From [Pantoea] beijingensis (GTDB lineage: Bacteria > Pseudomonadota > Gammaproteobacteria > Enterobacterales > Enterobacteriaceae): a stretch of 64,000 bases of DNA. A program made the translations under genes and the position numbers. This document shows positions 39,183-50,023 of the stretch, one piece after another. The stretch is from positions 2,852,001 through 2,916,000 of the forward strand of contig NZ_CP071409.1 in assembly GCF_022647505.1 (NCBI RefSeq). Direction: 5' to 3'. Numbering within the stretch: position 1 is the stretch's first letter; each line of letters begins with the position of its first letter. Below the pieces are notes generated by a model. That model worked only from the letters and a program-made list of their open reading frames with translations, did no database searches and had not been told where the DNA came from.

Positions 39183-41114
39183 TCAAACGGGGCGAATACT
39201 CTCTTCATCCAGATCGGCATCAAAGAACTGACACAGCGTCTGAATGTGAGTATCCGCAATAATCGACTGACGCGCCTGCGCCAGCTTCTCTTCATAAATC
39301 GCCTGCCGCCATTCCAGCGGCGTTAGAACTGATGGATTATCATCTTCAATGATAGTCAATTCAACCGTCTCACCCGCAGCCGCACTTAAGGCCTCTGCCA
39401 GCACTTTTTGTGCCGATTCTGAGTTAAGATGCCGCTGTCCCGGGCGCAGATGCAGGCAAATCTGCTGTCCGTTCTGCTCTTTCCAGGCGTTTAACGCCAG
39501 TTGCTGAACCAGTTTCGGAATTGAGATCCGTGCGATTTCTGCCGCCCAGGCATCTCGCTGTAACGACTCTTCCGTTAGCCTGGCCGCCAGTTCCGGTGTC
39601 TTTTCATGCTCTAATGCCGAGCGCAACGCTTTAGGTGTCGCAACGGGTGCAGTCTTCACTTCTGCAACCTTCTGCGCTTTCCAGCGATACGCCTCTTTTT
39701 TTACCGCAGCAACAGGTTCATCTGCTGCAGCCGATGGTTTCTGTCTCCGCTCGGTAACTGAAGCCAATCGCTCCAGCGCCGAGCTTGCCGGCCGCGCACC
39801 AGGCGCCGCCGGCTCACTCTTTTTTGCTTTGGTTGCTCCCTGCTGGCGCATGAGTTGCGTTCTCGCCTGCAGAAGCTGACTGGTGCTGTCGGGTAAAGGC
39901 GCCGATGATGAATTTTCCGCGATCGTATGCGTCACAACGGCGGATGGCGGCGGTGTAGCCGCGTCTTGCCGCTCAGGTACCGCTTTCGCCGTCATGACCG
40001 GCCTTGCAACCGGCTCAGCAATGCTTTGGCGTGGGTGAAACGCCAACGCCCGCAACAACGTCATCTCCACCCCCATTCGTCGATCCGGTGCCAGCGGCAG
40101 CTCTTTACGGCCGACCAATAAGGTTTGATAGTAAAGCTGAACATCGGCGGGTGGGAGCACTCGCGCCAACTCCCGCAGGCGTTGTTCAATCGCCGCCTGA
40201 TCGTCATCAATGGCAGAAGGTAGCAATTGGATCATAGCGATACGATGCAGCAAACGCAGCATTTCAACCAACAGCGCTTCCCACTCCACACCCCGTGAAG
40301 CGGCCTGATTAAGCAAAGACATCGTGCGTTGACCATCGGCATCCACCAGCGCTTCAATCAGTGCTAGCGGCTGTTCGTCATCCAGCGTGCCCAGCATCGC
40401 ATTGACGGTATCCGTAGCAATTTGCCCCTGTCCCAGCGCAATAGCCTGGTCAGTCAGGCTCAACGCATCACGCATACTACCATCGGCGGCACGCGCCAAA
40501 AGTTGCAAAGCGCGGGGTTCGGCGTTGATATCCTCCGCCGAGAGTACGCGTTCCAACTGACCACGAATTTGCTCTACATCCATCGCTTTGAGATGGAACT
40601 GCAGACAGCGGGAAAGAATGGTGACCGGGAGCTTTTGTGGATCGGTGGTTGCCAGCAGGAATTTGACATGCGCTGGAGGCTCTTCCAACGTTTTTAAGAG
40701 CGCGTTGAAGCTGTGACGTGACAGCATATGCACTTCATCGATCAAATACACTTTGAAGCGCCCGCGTGCCGGCGCGTACTGTACATTATCCAGTAGATCA
40801 CGCGTGTCTTCGACTTTAGTACGCGAGGCCGCGTCGATCTCAATCAGATCGACAAAGCGTCCCTGTTCAATTTCCCGGCAGTTATCGCACTGCCCACAAG
40901 GGGTGGCCGTAATGCCGGTTTCACAATTCAGTCCTTTCGCCAGCAAGCGCGCAATAGTGGTTTTTCCCACACCTCGGGTGCCGGAAAAAAGATAAGCGTG
41001 ATGGATGCGGCCCAGCGACAGGCCATTGGCCAGCGCCTTCAGGACATGTTCCTGGCCGACAACATCAGCAAACGCTTGTGGACGCCACTTGCGGGCAAGT
41101 ACCTGATAGCTCAT
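39183..41114 (-). CDS. dnaX: DNA polymerase III subunits tau/gamma
   Basis: DnaX tau (643 residues) is the clamp-loader ATPase that also links polymerase cores and DnaB. Walker [12 protein letters not shown] (about 45-55), zinc cysteines [16 protein letters not shown], Walker B IDEVHML and sensor SRC are present. A Pro/Ala-rich linker and the C-terminal polymerase-binding domain follow. Within it the slippery heptamer A AAA AAG (39825-39819) allows a -1 shift to a TGA at 39816-39814, giving gamma. Confidence 0.97.
   Translation of the reverse strand: MSYQVLARKWRPQAFADVVGQEHVLKALANGLSLGRIHHAYLFSGTRGVGKTTIARLLAKGLNCETGITATPCGQCDNCREIEQGRFVDLIEIDAASRTKVEDTRDLLDNVQYAPARGRFKVYLIDEVHMLSRHSFNALLKTLEEPPAHVKFLLATTDPQKLPVTILSRCLQFHLKAMDVEQIRGQLERVLSAEDINAEPRALQLLARAADGSMRDALSLTDQAIALGQGQIATDTVNAMLGTLDDEQPLALIEALVDADGQRTMSLLNQAASRGVEWEALLVEMLRLLHRIAMIQLLPSAIDDDQAAIEQRLRELARVLPPADVQLYYQTLLVGRKELPLAPDRRMGVEMTLLRALAFHPRQSIAEPVARPVMTAKAVPERQDAATPPPSAVVTHTIAENSSSAPLPDSTSQLLQARTQLMRQQGATKAKKSEPAAPGARPASSALERLASVTERRQKPSAAADEPVAAVKKEAYRWKAQKVAEVKTAPVATPKALRSALEHEKTPELAARLTEESLQRDAWAAEIARISIPKLVQQLALNAWKEQNGQQICLHLRPGQRHLNSESAQKVLAEALSAAAGETVELTIIEDDNPSVLTPLEWRQAIYEEKLAQARQSIIADTHIQTLCQFFDADLDEESIRPV
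39785..39845 (-). promoter_or_regulatory. Programmed -1 frameshift signal in dnaX (gamma subunit)
   Basis: Minus-strand order: SD-like AGGGAG, 10 nt, slippery AAAAAAG (39825-39819), AGTGA containing the -1 frame stop (39816-39814), then a GC-rich hairpin built on GCCGGC repeats. All three elements of the E. coli dnaX frameshift site are conserved. The predicted gamma protein is 433 residues ending K-K-E. Confidence 0.9.
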
Positions 41115-41196
41115 TGATTCGCGGGATTTGTGAGTGAACCGGAGGGTAATGCTAACACAGCCCCACCTTTACGGCGAGGCTGAAGGTTCGGCACCG

Positions 41197-41748
41197 TTAG
41201 TGCCCTGGAAATGCCACCAGGCTGTAGCTCTCAACGCCCATCGCTTTCAAACGGGTTTCACCGGTAAGATCGTACAGATTAATCACGAATGCCGCATGTT
41301 TAACTTCACCACCAGCCCGGCGGATCAGCTTGACCGTAGCTTCAATGGTGCCACCTGTCGCCAACAGATCATCCACCACCAGGACAACATCCCCCGGTTG
41401 AATCGCATCACAATGCAGTTCAAGGCTATCGCTACCATACTCCAGTTCGTATGATTCGCTGAAGGTTTTACGCGGCAGCTTGCCGGGTTTACGCACCGGG
41501 ACGAAACCGACACCGAGCCCCAGCGCCACAGGTGCACCGAACAGAAAACCTCGCGCTTCTGTTCCCACAACTTTGGTTATACCAGCGTGACGATAACGTT
41601 CAACCAGCAGTTCAATCGTGGTTGCGAACGCTTTCGGGTCTTCCAGCAGGCTGGTAACGTCACGAAAAAGGATGCCCGGCTTTGGGTAATCCGGAATGCT
41701 TTTGATACTCTCTTTCAGAAATTCAAGCTGCTGCGCAGTGGCGGTCAT
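41197..41748 (-). CDS. apt: Adenine phosphoribosyltransferase
   Basis: Apt (183 residues) salvages adenine to AMP with PRPP. The PRPP-binding motif [13 protein letters not shown] and the flexible loop [13 protein letters not shown] are intact. N-terminus [12 protein letters not shown] agrees with E. coli. It lies 82 bp upstream of dnaX in the same direction. Confidence 0.97.
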   Translation of the reverse strand: MTATAQQLEFLKESIKSIPDYPKPGILFRDVTSLLEDPKAFATTIELLVERYRHAGITKVVGTEARGFLFGAPVALGLGVGFVPVRKPGKLPRKTFSESYELEYGSDSLELHCDAIQPGDVVLVVDDLLATGGTIEATVKLIRRAGGEVKHAAFVINLYDLTGETRLKAMGVESYSLVAFPGH

Positions 41749-41906
41749 AGTGTTATGCCTGGTAAATACGGATCTGACTCACGCAACCTCTTCCCGCTCT
41801 GACAGTAGTTAACCGCCGACGGAATCGCCATAAAACAGAGAAGCTACGTACGAAAACGACCAAATCTAAGCAAAGCGTCTGGCAATTGCAACTGCGAAAA
41901 GTGAAA

Positions 41907-42284
41907 TCACAAATTTTGTTGCTCTTTCTCAACAACAGGTAGCCGCAGCATAAAAATCAGCAGTACACAAAGCATGCACCCAAGGAGTATACGCAGCCAA
42001 AGCAGTTTGACCCACCACAGGGAAAACGCAAATGTGATAAGGATCAGAATGATGGCTCTTCCCTTCGCTTTCGGCGGTAGCGCGCGGTGCTGCTGCCAGT
42101 GGCGCAGGTAGGGGCCAAACCAGGAACGGTTGAGTAGCCAGGCATGAAAACGAGGAGAGGAGCGGGCGAAACACCATGCCGCGAGCAGAATAAACGGGGT
42201 CGTGGGTAATAAAGGCAATACAATACCCAACGTGCCAAGCACGATGGCTAACCAACCAATGATCAGTAGTAATATTCGTTGCAT
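41907..42284 (-). CDS. ybaN: DUF454 inner membrane protein YbaN
   Basis: From the ATG at 42284 (MQRILLLIIGW) the protein has 125 residues, as in E. coli. Helices cover about 3-40 (with the family block LPLLPTTPFILLAAWCFARSS, from residue 24) and about 80-115. Function unknown. It is divergent from priC, with 64 bp between starts. Confidence 0.92.
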   Translation of the reverse strand: MQRILLLIIGWLAIVLGTLGIVLPLLPTTPFILLAAWCFARSSPRFHAWLLNRSWFGPYLRHWQQHRALPPKAKGRAIILILITFAFSLWWVKLLWLRILLGCMLCVLLIFMLRLPVVEKEQQNL

Positions 42285-42348
42285 AATAAAGCCCGTCTCT
42301 GGCATGCCAGGAGCACTTTACCACAGCAGTAAACAGCGGAGAGAGAAA

Positions 42349-42879
42349 ATGAAAAGCGCCCTGCTCCTTCAGCAACTTGAAGCCAGACTGGAACAGCTTG
42401 CCGCTACGCTGTCGCCCCGAGCGGAACAGCAGACATCACGTGCGCGCTTTGATCGACAGTTATTTCGCTGCCACGGTACGCGCCTGGGTGATTATCTCCA
42501 GGAGGCCCGTCAAACGCTGTCGCAGTTAAAACAAAGCGCGCTGGAAAAAAATCCCGACCGGCTCACCTGGCTGGCCGAGCATATGGTATTGCAGATGGGG
42601 GCTCTGCAACGGGAAATTGCTACCCAGCCCCTGCGACAGCGCGAGCCACAGGCTAGCCGTGCTATTGATACGCTTGATCAAAAACTGGCTGAGCATCAGG
42701 GCTTTGAGCAACGTCTGATAATGATGCTTAGTGACCATGAAAAACAGCTTGGTCAACAAGAAACGTTACGGCAACAACAGCAGATCCAACGGGAACTGAC
42801 CGCGCTCGAAGCACGCTTACTTCGCTGTCGGGAAGCAATCACGCTTATTGAGCAGGCAATCCAGCAGCGCGATGGATAA
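42349..42879 (+). CDS. priC: Primosomal replication protein N''
   Basis: PriC (176 residues from ATG 42349 behind GGAGAGAG; the longer upstream frame crosses ybaN and is not homologous) helps reload DnaB at stalled forks. It is helical and rich in Gln/Arg/Leu, with the conserved segments ARFDRQLFRC and WLAEHMVLQM, and a C-terminal basic coiled region. Confidence 0.92.
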   Translation: MKSALLLQQLEARLEQLAATLSPRAEQQTSRARFDRQLFRCHGTRLGDYLQEARQTLSQLKQSALEKNPDRLTWLAEHMVLQMGALQREIATQPLRQREPQASRAIDTLDQKLAEHQGFEQRLIMMLSDHEKQLGQQETLRQQQQIQRELTALEARLLRCREAITLIEQAIQQRDG

Positions 42880-43006
42880 CATTAGGTAGGAAATCTGCGG
42901 TAAAGTATTAATACGGCGTCGCGAAACACTATACATGTCAAACGCGCAACCAGCCGCAGGACGGATATACTTACGGTCACGAGCGACGTTCACTTGGGGC
43001 CATGTC

Positions 43007-43249
43007 ATGGGACTTTTCTCCTGGATTATTATTGGCGTTTTTACCGGTTTACTGGGGCGTAGATTTTCCCTGACCCAACCCGGTAGCTTGCTTGTCACGT
43101 TGGTTTTATCTGTGGTTGGCGCATTGGTTGGCGGGTTTATTAGCGTGTACTTTAACTGGGGTACGCTAGCGACCTTGAATCTACGTGCTTTATTGCTGGC
43201 GATCTCCGGTTCATTACTGATGCTGTTAGTGGCAAAGTTCCGGATTTAA
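43007..43249 (+). CDS. GlsB/YeaQ/YmgE-family membrane protein
   Basis: From ATG 43007 the protein has 80 residues and three membrane helices with glycine-rich starts (MGLFSWIIIGVFTGLLGRR, VVGALVGGFIS, LLLAISGSLLMLL). This matches small stress-associated YeaQ/YmgE proteins (the old name transglycosylase-associated is uninformative). The ribosome-binding site is weak. It does not occur at this place in E. coli as far as I recall. Confidence 0.7.
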   Translation: MGLFSWIIIGVFTGLLGRRFSLTQPGSLLVTLVLSVVGALVGGFISVYFNWGTLATLNLRALLLAISGSLLMLLVAKFRI

Positions 43250-43264
43250 CGACAGGAGAAGAGG

Positions 43265-43414
43265 ATGCCTTTAGAAAAAGCGGCAGATGAAATCAAACTT
43301 GCTGTTGATCTGATTATGCTTCTTGAGGAGCATAAAATTGCACCAGAGACGGTACTGGCCGCTCTGGAAATCGTAAAGCGCGACTTTGAACGTAAATTAC
43401 CTGCGCAATCTTAA
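43265..43414 (+). CDS. ybaM: DUF2496 protein YbaM
   Basis: The 49-residue protein begins [20 protein letters not shown] and ends in ERKLPAQS. It closely follows E. coli YbaM (53 residues; same core of KLAVDLI, LLEE and IVKRD). Ribosome-binding site AGGAGAAGAGG. Its stop overlaps the stop of convergent acrR. Function unknown. Confidence 0.9.
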   Translation: MPLEKAADEIKLAVDLIMLLEEHKIAPETVLAALEIVKRDFERKLPAQS

Positions 43415-44058
43415 GCATTGGGCGATGGCTGGCATAACGTCGGACTGTTGCCCAGCGTGTCCAGCAGCGTATCCACCAGAGCTGGCGCTTCGGCCACCAG
43501 ATCGAAATTTTCCGGCATAAACAGCCAGTTTTCGATAATACCGCTCATATAACCCCGAATGATAAATGCCGCTCGACGCGTGTTCAGTTCAGGTGGAAGC
43601 TGCCGTAAATCAATGCACTGGCGCAACATTAGCTCTATCTTCTCATAGCAAGTTAGATAAAGCTTTTGTTGTATCATTTGCAGTGTTGTCATTTCACCGA
43701 CAAACTCGCATTTATGGAAGATGATTTCCAACAGCGATCTTCTGCGCTGATCGCGTGCCGTTGCTTCGACGACATAGATCAGCATTGACCGCATAATAGA
43801 AAGTGGATCACCCGGGTATTTTATTTGATACTCATGCTCTAAGTCCTCTAAACCGGACTCAGACTGCACCCAAATCTCATTTAATAAGTCAGTTTTGTTT
43901 TTGAAATGCCAATAAATCGCACCACGCGTTACCCCTGCTGCCGATGCGATATCGGCGAGCGAGGTTGCTGAGACGCCATGCTCAGAAAACTGGGCGATAG
44001 CCGCATCAATAATGTGGTTTCGCGTTTCAAGGGCTTGTTGTTTGGTTTTTCGTGCCAT
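43411..44058 (-). CDS. acrR: TetR-family repressor AcrR
   Basis: AcrR (215 residues) represses acrAB and is released by drugs and dyes. N-terminal helix-turn-helix [29 protein letters not shown] is characteristic; the start MARKTKQQA equals E. coli. The palindromic operator lies in the divergent acrR-acrA gap at 44087-44110. Confidence 0.96.
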   Translation of the reverse strand: MARKTKQQALETRNHIIDAAIAQFSEHGVSATSLADIASAAGVTRGAIYWHFKNKTDLLNEIWVQSESGLEDLEHEYQIKYPGDPLSIMRSMLIYVVEATARDQRRRSLLEIIFHKCEFVGEMTTLQMIQQKLYLTCYEKIELMLRQCIDLRQLPPELNTRRAAFIIRGYMSGIIENWLFMPENFDLVAEAPALVDTLLDTLGNSPTLCQPSPNA

Positions 44059-44086
44059 AAATGCTTTTTTTACAAGAGAGTAGACT

Positions 44087-44110
44087 TACATACATTTCCG
44101 AATGTATGTA
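44087..44110. promoter_or_regulatory. AcrR operator
   Basis: TACATACATT and its exact inverted copy AATGTATGTA flank TCCG, making a 24-bp palindrome. It is the same as the E. coli AcrR site apart from the centre. It lies in the divergent acrR-acrA promoter region. Confidence 0.92.
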
Positions 44111-44199
44111 ACATAGCATGACCATAATTTAAACGCAGCAATGGGCTTAACGGTTTGTGATCCATTGAATAATCGATATCGGATACTCGAGGTTTATTT

Positions 44200-45402
44200 A
44201 TGAAAAAAAACAGAGGGTTCACGCCTCTGGCGGTCGCACTGATGCTATCAGGCAGCTTCGTGCTAACAGGATGTGATGATAAAAGTGCTCAACAAGCCGG
44301 CCAACAACAAGCGCCAGAAGTGGGCATTATTACGTTGAAAAGCGAACCGTTGAAAATTACAACTGAGCTGCCGGGAAGAACGTCGTCATTCCGCATCGCG
44401 GAAGTTCGTCCGCAGGTTTCAGGCATTATCCTGAAACGTAATTTTGTTGAAGGAAGTGATATCAAGGCTGGTGAATCGCTCTATCAAATCGATCCCGCAA
44501 CTTATCAAGCAGCCTACGATAGTGCCAAAGGCGATTTAGCTCAGGCTCAGGCGAACGCGCAAATCGCGGCACAAACTGTCAAACGCTTCAAACCACTGCT
44601 GGGCACCAAATATATCAGCCAGCAAGATTATGACCAGGCTATCGCTACACAAAGCCAGACTGCAGCAGCAGTACAGGCGGCTCAGGCAAACGTCGAAAGC
44701 GCCCGTATAAATCTCGCCTACACTAAAGTCACTTCACCAATTAGTGGCCGTATTGGCAAATCATCGGTAACGGAAGGCGCCTTGGTACAAAGCGGACAGG
44801 CGACAGCGTTGGCGACCGTGCAGCAACTTGATCCAATTTATGTTGATGTCACTCAGTCCAGTGACGATTTTCTGCGTCTGCGTCAGGAGCTTGAGTCCGG
44901 CAAACTGCAGCAGGTAGATGGTAAAGCTAAAGTACAGCTTTCATTTTCGAATGGTAACGAGTATCAGCAGCAGGGCACATTAGAATTTTCTGATGTCACC
45001 GTGGACGAAACAACCGGTTCTATCACGCTGCGTGCGGTGTTCCCGAATCCGGATAATCGTTTACTGCCGGGTATGTTTGTGCGTGCCCGACTGGAAGAAG
45101 GTACCAATCCTAACGCATTGATGGTTCCACAGCAGGGTGTGACGCGTACGCCAACCGGACAGGCCACGGCGATGGTCGTGGGTGCTGACAACAAGGTCGA
45201 ACTACGTAACCTCACCACCGGACAAGCAATTGGCGATAAATGGGTGGTAACTGACGGCCTTAAGGATGGAGACCGCGTGATTATCACCGGTATTCAACGC
45301 GCGAAACCTGGTGCACAGGTGACGCCACAGGAAGTATCAGAAAACGCTGAAGGCAGTGCGAAATCGCAGTCTCAGGCGCCATCTGACCAAAAACAGTCTT
45401 AA
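44200..45402 (+). CDS. acrA: Periplasmic adaptor of the AcrAB-TolC multidrug pump
   Basis: AcrA (400 residues) is a membrane-fusion lipoprotein. The signal peptide ends at lipobox LTGC (Cys about residue 25). Then come the beta-barrel, lipoyl (AEVRPQVSGIILKRNFVEG) and helical hairpin (about 100-170, Gln/Ala-rich) parts. It bridges AcrB and TolC. It is 16 bp upstream of acrB in one operon under AcrR. Confidence 0.97.
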   Translation: MKKNRGFTPLAVALMLSGSFVLTGCDDKSAQQAGQQQAPEVGIITLKSEPLKITTELPGRTSSFRIAEVRPQVSGIILKRNFVEGSDIKAGESLYQIDPATYQAAYDSAKGDLAQAQANAQIAAQTVKRFKPLLGTKYISQQDYDQAIATQSQTAAAVQAAQANVESARINLAYTKVTSPISGRIGKSSVTEGALVQSGQATALATVQQLDPIYVDVTQSSDDFLRLRQELESGKLQQVDGKAKVQLSFSNGNEYQQQGTLEFSDVTVDETTGSITLRAVFPNPDNRLLPGMFVRARLEEGTNPNALMVPQQGVTRTPTGQATAMVVGADNKVELRNLTTGQAIGDKWVVTDGLKDGDRVIITGIQRAKPGAQVTPQEVSENAEGSAKSQSQAPSDQKQS

Positions 45403-45418
45403 CAGGAGCCACTGATAC

Positions 45419-48400
45419 ATGGCTAAGTTCTTTATCGATCGCCCCATTTTTGCGTGGGTTATCGCCATCATTATCATGTTGGCTGGTGTGCTATCGATTC
45501 TTAAATTACCGATTGAGCAATATCCTAATGTTGCGCCGCCGGCAATTGAGATTCAGGCAGCCTATCCTGGTGCAGATGCGAAAACGCTACAAGATTCGGT
45601 AACCCAGGTTATCGAACAAAATATGAATGGTATCGACGGGTTTATGTACATGAGTTCCAGCAGTGACTCTTCCGGTACATTAACGCTTACCTTGTCTTTC
45701 CAGTCGGGTACAGATGCCGATATTGCGCAGGTGCAGGTACAGAATAAACTGCAACTGGCCATGCCACTGTTGCCACAAGAGGTACAACAGCAAGGTATCA
45801 AAGTACAAAAATCTTCCAGTAGCTTCCTGATGGTGGCGGGTTTTGTGAATGAAGATGGCACCATGACGCAAAACGATATTGCGGATTATGTCGCCTCTAA
45901 CATCAAAGATCCTATCAGCCGCGTTACTGGCGTGGGTGATACCCAATTGTTCGGTGCCCAGTACGCAATGCGTATCTGGATGGATCCACATAAGCTGAAT
46001 AACTATCATCTGACGCCGGTTGATGTCGTTACCGCAATTAATAGCCAGAACGCGCAGGTCGCCGCCGGGCAATTAGGAGGAACGCCCCCCGCGAAAGGAC
46101 AGCAGCTTAATGCATCAATCATTGCGCAAACGCGTCTGACTTCCACCGATGAATTCGGCAAAATTCTGCTGAAAGTGAATCCGGATGGTTCACAGGTGCG
46201 CCTGCGTGACATTGCCCGTATTGAGCTCGGTGGTGAAAACTACGAGATTATCGCCCGTTTTAACGGTCAACCCGCGTCAGGACTTGGGATCAAATTGGCC
46301 ACTGGCGCTAACGCGCTGGATACCGCCGCCGCAGTTAAGGATGCCCTCGCTAAACTGCAACCCACGTTCCCTGCCGGACTAAAAACGGTTTATCCGTATG
46401 ATACAACGCCCTTCGTACAAATCTCGATCAACGAAGTTGTCAAAACGCTGTTAGAAGCGATCGTATTGGTATTCCTGGTGATGTATCTGTTCCTGCAAAA
46501 CTTCCGTGCCACGCTGATCCCTACCATTGCGGTTCCGGTGGTGTTGCTCGGTACGTTTGCCATCATCAATATCTTCGGCTATTCGATTAACACGTTAACC
46601 ATGTTCGGGATGGTGTTGGCGATAGGTCTGTTGGTCGATGATGCTATCGTTGTGGTTGAAAACGTCGAACGTGTCATGGCGGAAGAAGGTTTACCGCCTA
46701 AAGAAGCAACACGAAAATCGATGGGGCAGATTCAGGGCGCGCTGGTAGGTATTGCCCTCGTGCTGTCAGCGGTATTTATTCCTATGGCCTTCTTCGGCGG
46801 CTCAACTGGGGTTATCTATCGCCAGTTCTCCATCACCATCGTTTCCGCAATGGTGCTGTCAGTCATTGTGGCATTGATTCTGACGCCAGCACTCTGCGCC
46901 ACAATGCTAAAACCGGTGAAAAAAGGCGACCATGGTAAAACTACTGGTTTCTTCGGCTGGTTTAACCGACTGTTTGAGAAAAGCACCAACCACTACACCG
47001 ATAGTGTTGGTCATATCATACGCAGCACCGGGCGCTATCTGCTTCTCTATCTGTTGATTGTGATCGGTATGGCTTATCTGTTCCTGAAGCTACCGACATC
47101 ATTTTTACCGGAAGAAGATCAGGGCTTACTGCTGGCTCAGGCTCAATTGCCTGCGGGTGCAACGCAAGAGCGAACCCAGAAAGTGCTGGATCAAGTTTCT
47201 GATTACTTCCTGACGAAAGAGAAAGCGAATGTAAACTCCGTATTTACCGTTAATGGCTTTGGTTTCGCCGGCCGTGGTCAAAATACGGGTATTGCGTTCG
47301 TCAGCCTCAAGCCTTGGGATGAGCGCAGCAGCAGCGATAATAAAGTGCCGGCCATTGCCGGGCGCGCAATGAAGGCGCTGGGGACCATCAAAGATGCGAT
47401 GGTGATCCCCTTCAACCTGCCAGCGATTATTGAGCTGGGTAACGCCACGGGCTTTGACTTCGAACTGATCGACCAGGCTAACCTTGGGCATGATAAATTG
47501 ACTCAAGCACGTAATCAGCTGTTAGGCCTGGTCGCACAGCATTCGGATACACTGGTTGGCGTGCGTCCAAACGGACTGGAAGATACACCTCAATACAAAC
47601 TGACCATCGATCAGGAAAAAGCAGAAGCATTGGGCGTTTCCATTGCCGACATCAACACCACGTTGGGCGCGGCATGGGGTGGTTCCTACGTGAATGACTT
47701 TATCGATCGTGGACGTGTGAAGAAAGTGTACGTGATGGGTGAAGCTAGTGCGCGTATGCTGCCCGACGATGTCAATAAATGGTACGTACGTGCCAGTAAT
47801 GGCGAGATGGTGCCCTTCTCCTCCTTTGCTTCAGCACACTGGCAATATGGCTCTCCTCGTCTGGAGCGCTATAACGGTCTGCCTTCGATGGAAATGCTGG
47901 GGCAACCAGCGCCAGGTAAGAGCTCGGGCGAGGCGATGGACCTGATGGAGGAACTGGCGGCACAGTTGCCAGAAGGTATCGGTTATGACTGGACGGGCAT
48001 GTCTTATCAGGAACGTCTGTCAGGAAACCAGGCTCCTGCACTTTATGCCATCTCACTTATCGTGGTGTTCTTATGTCTGGCCGCGTTATATGAGAGCTGG
48101 TCGATTCCTTTTGCAGTAATGTTGGTCGTTCCACTGGGGGTTATCGGTGCACTGCTGTTTACTACCTTGCGTGGTCTCAGCAACGATGTTTACTTTGTGG
48201 TAGGTCTGCTGACAACCATTGGCCTGTCGGCGAAGAATGCGATATTGATTGTTGAATTCGCCAAAGACCTGATGGAAAAAGAGGGCAAGGGATTGGTTGA
48301 AGCGACGCTGGAAGCTGTACGTATGCGTCTACGCCCAATACTGATGACCTCCCTGGCCTTTATCCTCGGGGTTTTACCGCTGGCGATCAGTACCGGCGCG

Positions 48401-48571
48401 GGCTCCGGGGCGCAAAATGCGGTCGGTACTGGCGTCATGGGCGGTATGGTGACCGCAACCATTCTGGCAATCTTCTTCGTGCCGGTGTTCTTTGTGGTGG
48501 TACGCCGCCGCTTCAGCAAGCATAAGGAAGAGCTTGAACCGTCGCATACGGTTGAGCACAACACCCACTGA
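45419..48571 (+). CDS. acrB: RND multidrug efflux transporter AcrB
   Basis: AcrB (1050 residues) is the proton-driven inner membrane pump. It has twelve helices and two large periplasmic loops. The proton-relay pair D407/D408 is in [17 protein letters not shown], and the relay lysine lies in [16 protein letters not shown]-terminus [15 protein letters not shown] is standard. A strong terminator follows. Confidence 0.97.
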   Translation: MAKFFIDRPIFAWVIAIIIMLAGVLSILKLPIEQYPNVAPPAIEIQAAYPGADAKTLQDSVTQVIEQNMNGIDGFMYMSSSSDSSGTLTLTLSFQSGTDADIAQVQVQNKLQLAMPLLPQEVQQQGIKVQKSSSSFLMVAGFVNEDGTMTQNDIADYVASNIKDPISRVTGVGDTQLFGAQYAMRIWMDPHKLNNYHLTPVDVVTAINSQNAQVAAGQLGGTPPAKGQQLNASIIAQTRLTSTDEFGKILLKVNPDGSQVRLRDIARIELGGENYEIIARFNGQPASGLGIKLATGANALDTAAAVKDALAKLQPTFPAGLKTVYPYDTTPFVQISINEVVKTLLEAIVLVFLVMYLFLQNFRATLIPTIAVPVVLLGTFAIINIFGYSINTLTMFGMVLAIGLLVDDAIVVVENVERVMAEEGLPPKEATRKSMGQIQGALVGIALVLSAVFIPMAFFGGSTGVIYRQFSITIVSAMVLSVIVALILTPALCATMLKPVKKGDHGKTTGFFGWFNRLFEKSTNHYTDSVGHIIRSTGRYLLLYLLIVIGMAYLFLKLPTSFLPEEDQGLLLAQAQLPAGATQERTQKVLDQVSDYFLTKEKANVNSVFTVNGFGFAGRGQNTGIAFVSLKPWDERSSSDNKVPAIAGRAMKALGTIKDAMVIPFNLPAIIELGNATGFDFELIDQANLGHDKLTQARNQLLGLVAQHSDTLVGVRPNGLEDTPQYKLTIDQEKAEALGVSIADINTTLGAAWGGSYVNDFIDRGRVKKVYVMGEASARMLPDDVNKWYVRASNGEMVPFSSFASAHWQYGSPRLERYNGLPSMEMLGQPAPGKSSGEAMDLMEELAAQLPEGIGYDWTGMSYQERLSGNQAPALYAISLIVVFLCLAALYESWSIPFAVMLVVPLGVIGALLFTTLRGLSNDVYFVVGLLTTIGLSAKNAILIVEFAKDLMEKEGKGLVEATLEAVRMRLRPILMTSLAFILGVLPLAISTGAGSGAQNAVGTGVMGGMVTATILAIFFVPVFFVVVRRRFSKHKEELEPSHTVEHNTH

Positions 48572-48589
48572 CATCAGTGATAACGATCG

Positions 48590-48617
48590 GAGGCCGCTTA
48601 TGCGGCCTCTTTTTTTT
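48590..48617 (+). terminator. Terminator after acrAB
   Basis: GAGGCCGC (48590-48597), loop TTAT, GCGGCCTC (48602-48609), then eight T. Confidence 0.92.
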
Positions 48618-48660
48618 GGCTGATGTGAGGGTTGCAATCCGCTATTTAGCAGCGCATACT

Positions 48661-48683
48661 TAATGTTATAACATAACAATTGA
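48661..48683. promoter_or_regulatory. Predicted Zur operator before rpmE2
   Basis: The AT-rich dyad centred on TGTTATAACATAACA matches the enterobacterial Zur box (core TGTTATAATATAACA). It ends 8 bp before the rpmE2 start. The 20 bases 48663-48682 recur exactly at 51718-51737. Confidence 0.8.
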
Positions 48684-48690
48684 GGTATTT

Positions 48691-48945
48691 ATGAAAGCGG
48701 ATATCCATCCTCATTACCGCCCGGTGATCTTTCACGACACCAGCGCCAACCACTATTTTAAAGTGGGATCCACAATTAAAACCGACCGTACCATTGAGTA
48801 TGAAGGGCTGATTTATCCTTGTGTACTGCTTGATGTCTCTTCCGCCTCGCACGCTTACTACACCGGGAAACAAAAAGAGTTTGCCAAAGAAGGCAGCGCA
48901 GCGCGCTTTAATCAACGTTTTGGCCGCTTTCTCGGTAAATCATAA
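48691..48945 (+). CDS. rpmE2: 50S ribosomal protein L31 type B (zinc-independent paralog)
   Basis: The 84-residue protein ([19 protein letters not shown]) is the YkgM-type L31. It lacks the CxxC zinc motif of the housekeeping L31 (one Cys only). In zinc-starved cells such paralogs replace zinc-containing L31, freeing zinc; they are repressed by Zur. GAGG precedes the ATG. It is followed 12 bp later by rpmJ2. Confidence 0.95.
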   Translation: MKADIHPHYRPVIFHDTSANHYFKVGSTIKTDRTIEYEGLIYPCVLLDVSSASHAYYTGKQKEFAKEGSAARFNQRFGRFLGKS

Positions 48946-48957
48946 GGATGAATTGCT

Positions 48958-49098
48958 ATGCAGGTATTGAGTTCTTTACGTTCAGCCAAAACACGGCATA
49001 AAGATTGTAAAATAGTACGCCGTAACGGGCGAGTTTATGTCATCTGTAAAAGTAACCCACGCTTTAAAGCGGTACAGGGCGGGAAGAAAAAACGCTAG
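48958..49098 (+). CDS. rpmJ2: 50S ribosomal protein L36 paralog (YkgO type)
   Basis: The 46-residue basic protein starts [20 protein letters not shown] and ends [14 protein letters not shown]. It is the longer YkgO-type L36, which keeps only two cysteines and lacks the complete zinc site. It forms an operon with rpmE2 (AAGGATG ribosome-binding site) behind the Zur box, as ykgM-ykgO do in E. coli. Confidence 0.93.
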   Translation: MQVLSSLRSAKTRHKDCKIVRRNGRVYVICKSNPRFKAVQGGKKKR

Positions 49099-49117
49099 TA
49101 TCATGTTATTTCTCTCG

Positions 49118-49146
49118 GGGCCGAATAAAAATTCGGCCCTTTTTTT
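49118..49146. terminator. Bidirectional terminator between rpmJ2 and the metal ABC operon
   Basis: GGGCCGAAT (49118-49126), loop AAAA, ATTCGGCCC (49131-49139), then seven T. It lies between convergent operon ends and overlaps the last bases of the minus-strand binding-protein gene. Confidence 0.88.
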
Positions 49147-50023
49147 ACTTCATACTGGCCGAGATTGTCTCAACGTTGTGCTTAAACGCGGCCGTATAAG
49201 TCGCTGCCGGGCCATCCTCTGTCGATAATGCTTCCGGATAGAGTTCGCCTCCGGGTTGTGCACCCGTTGCCAATGCAATTTGTTTCACCAGGCGGGGATC
49301 GGTTTGATTTTCAATAAAGTAACGACTGATATGCTCTTCCTTTAGTTGTTTTATCAGCCCGGCGACATCACTGGCGCTGGCCTCCGATTCCGTAGAGAAA
49401 CCAACCGGAGCAAGAAAGGTTAATCCATAACGTTGGCCAAAATAGCCGAAGGCATCATGACTGGTCAGCACCTTACGCTTCTGTTGAGCAATCGCATTAA
49501 AGGTCTGCATTGCCCAGCTATCCAACTGATTCAGTTGGCGGATATAAGCCATGCCGTGCTGGCGAAAATAATCCGCATCGTCGGGATCGGTTGCAATAAG
49601 GGCATCCATCACATTTGTCGCATAGGTCACGCCATTATGTACGCTATTCCATGCATGGGGATCGGTGATGGTTTGTCCATCCTCTTCCATTTTACGCGTT
49701 TCAATCCCGTCAGAAGCAATGACAACTTTGCCTTTATATCCTGAGGCTGTGACAAGACGATCCATCCACCCTTCCAGACCCAACCCACTTACGAAAACCA
49801 CATCGGCTCGGGATAACGCCAGGCTATCCTGCGGCGTTGGCTCAAAGCTATGGGGATCGCCATTCGCTTCTACCAGACTTTTTACTTTGACATGCTCGCC
49901 ACCAACCTGTTTCACGATATCCGCCAACACGGTAAAACTGGCGACGGTTTCAACTGTTTTGGCTAACGCGAGAGGACTGGCGATCGACGCGACGAGAGCC
50001 AACGTAACCGACAACTTTTTCAT
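49145..50023 (-). CDS. Metal (probably zinc) ABC transporter substrate-binding protein
   Basis: The 292-residue periplasmic protein has a signal peptide (LALVASIASPLALA) and a cluster A-I metal-binding fold. Candidate ligands lie in GDPHSFEPTPQD, ITDPHAW and TSHDAFGYFGQRYGL, and an acidic residue in RYFIENQTDPR. It lacks the His/Asp-rich loop of classical ZnuA, so it is a distinct lineage. The Zur box at the operon head points to zinc. It overlaps the permease gene by 4 bp. Confidence 0.92.
   Translation of the reverse strand: MKKLSVTLALVASIASPLALAKTVETVASFTVLADIVKQVGGEHVKVKSLVEANGDPHSFEPTPQDSLALSRADVVFVSGLGLEGWMDRLVTASGYKGKVVIASDGIETRKMEEDGQTITDPHAWNSVHNGVTYATNVMDALIATDPDDADYFRQHGMAYIRQLNQLDSWAMQTFNAIAQQKRKVLTSHDAFGYFGQRYGLTFLAPVGFSTESEASASDVAGLIKQLKEEHISRYFIENQTDPRLVKQIALATGAQPGGELYPEALSTEDGPAATYTAAFKHNVETISASMK

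Noticed and set aside
42202..42348. Longer priC frame starting at 42202
   Set aside because: The extra 49 codons run antisense through ybaN and do not resemble PriC; ATG 42349 has a good ribosome-binding site.
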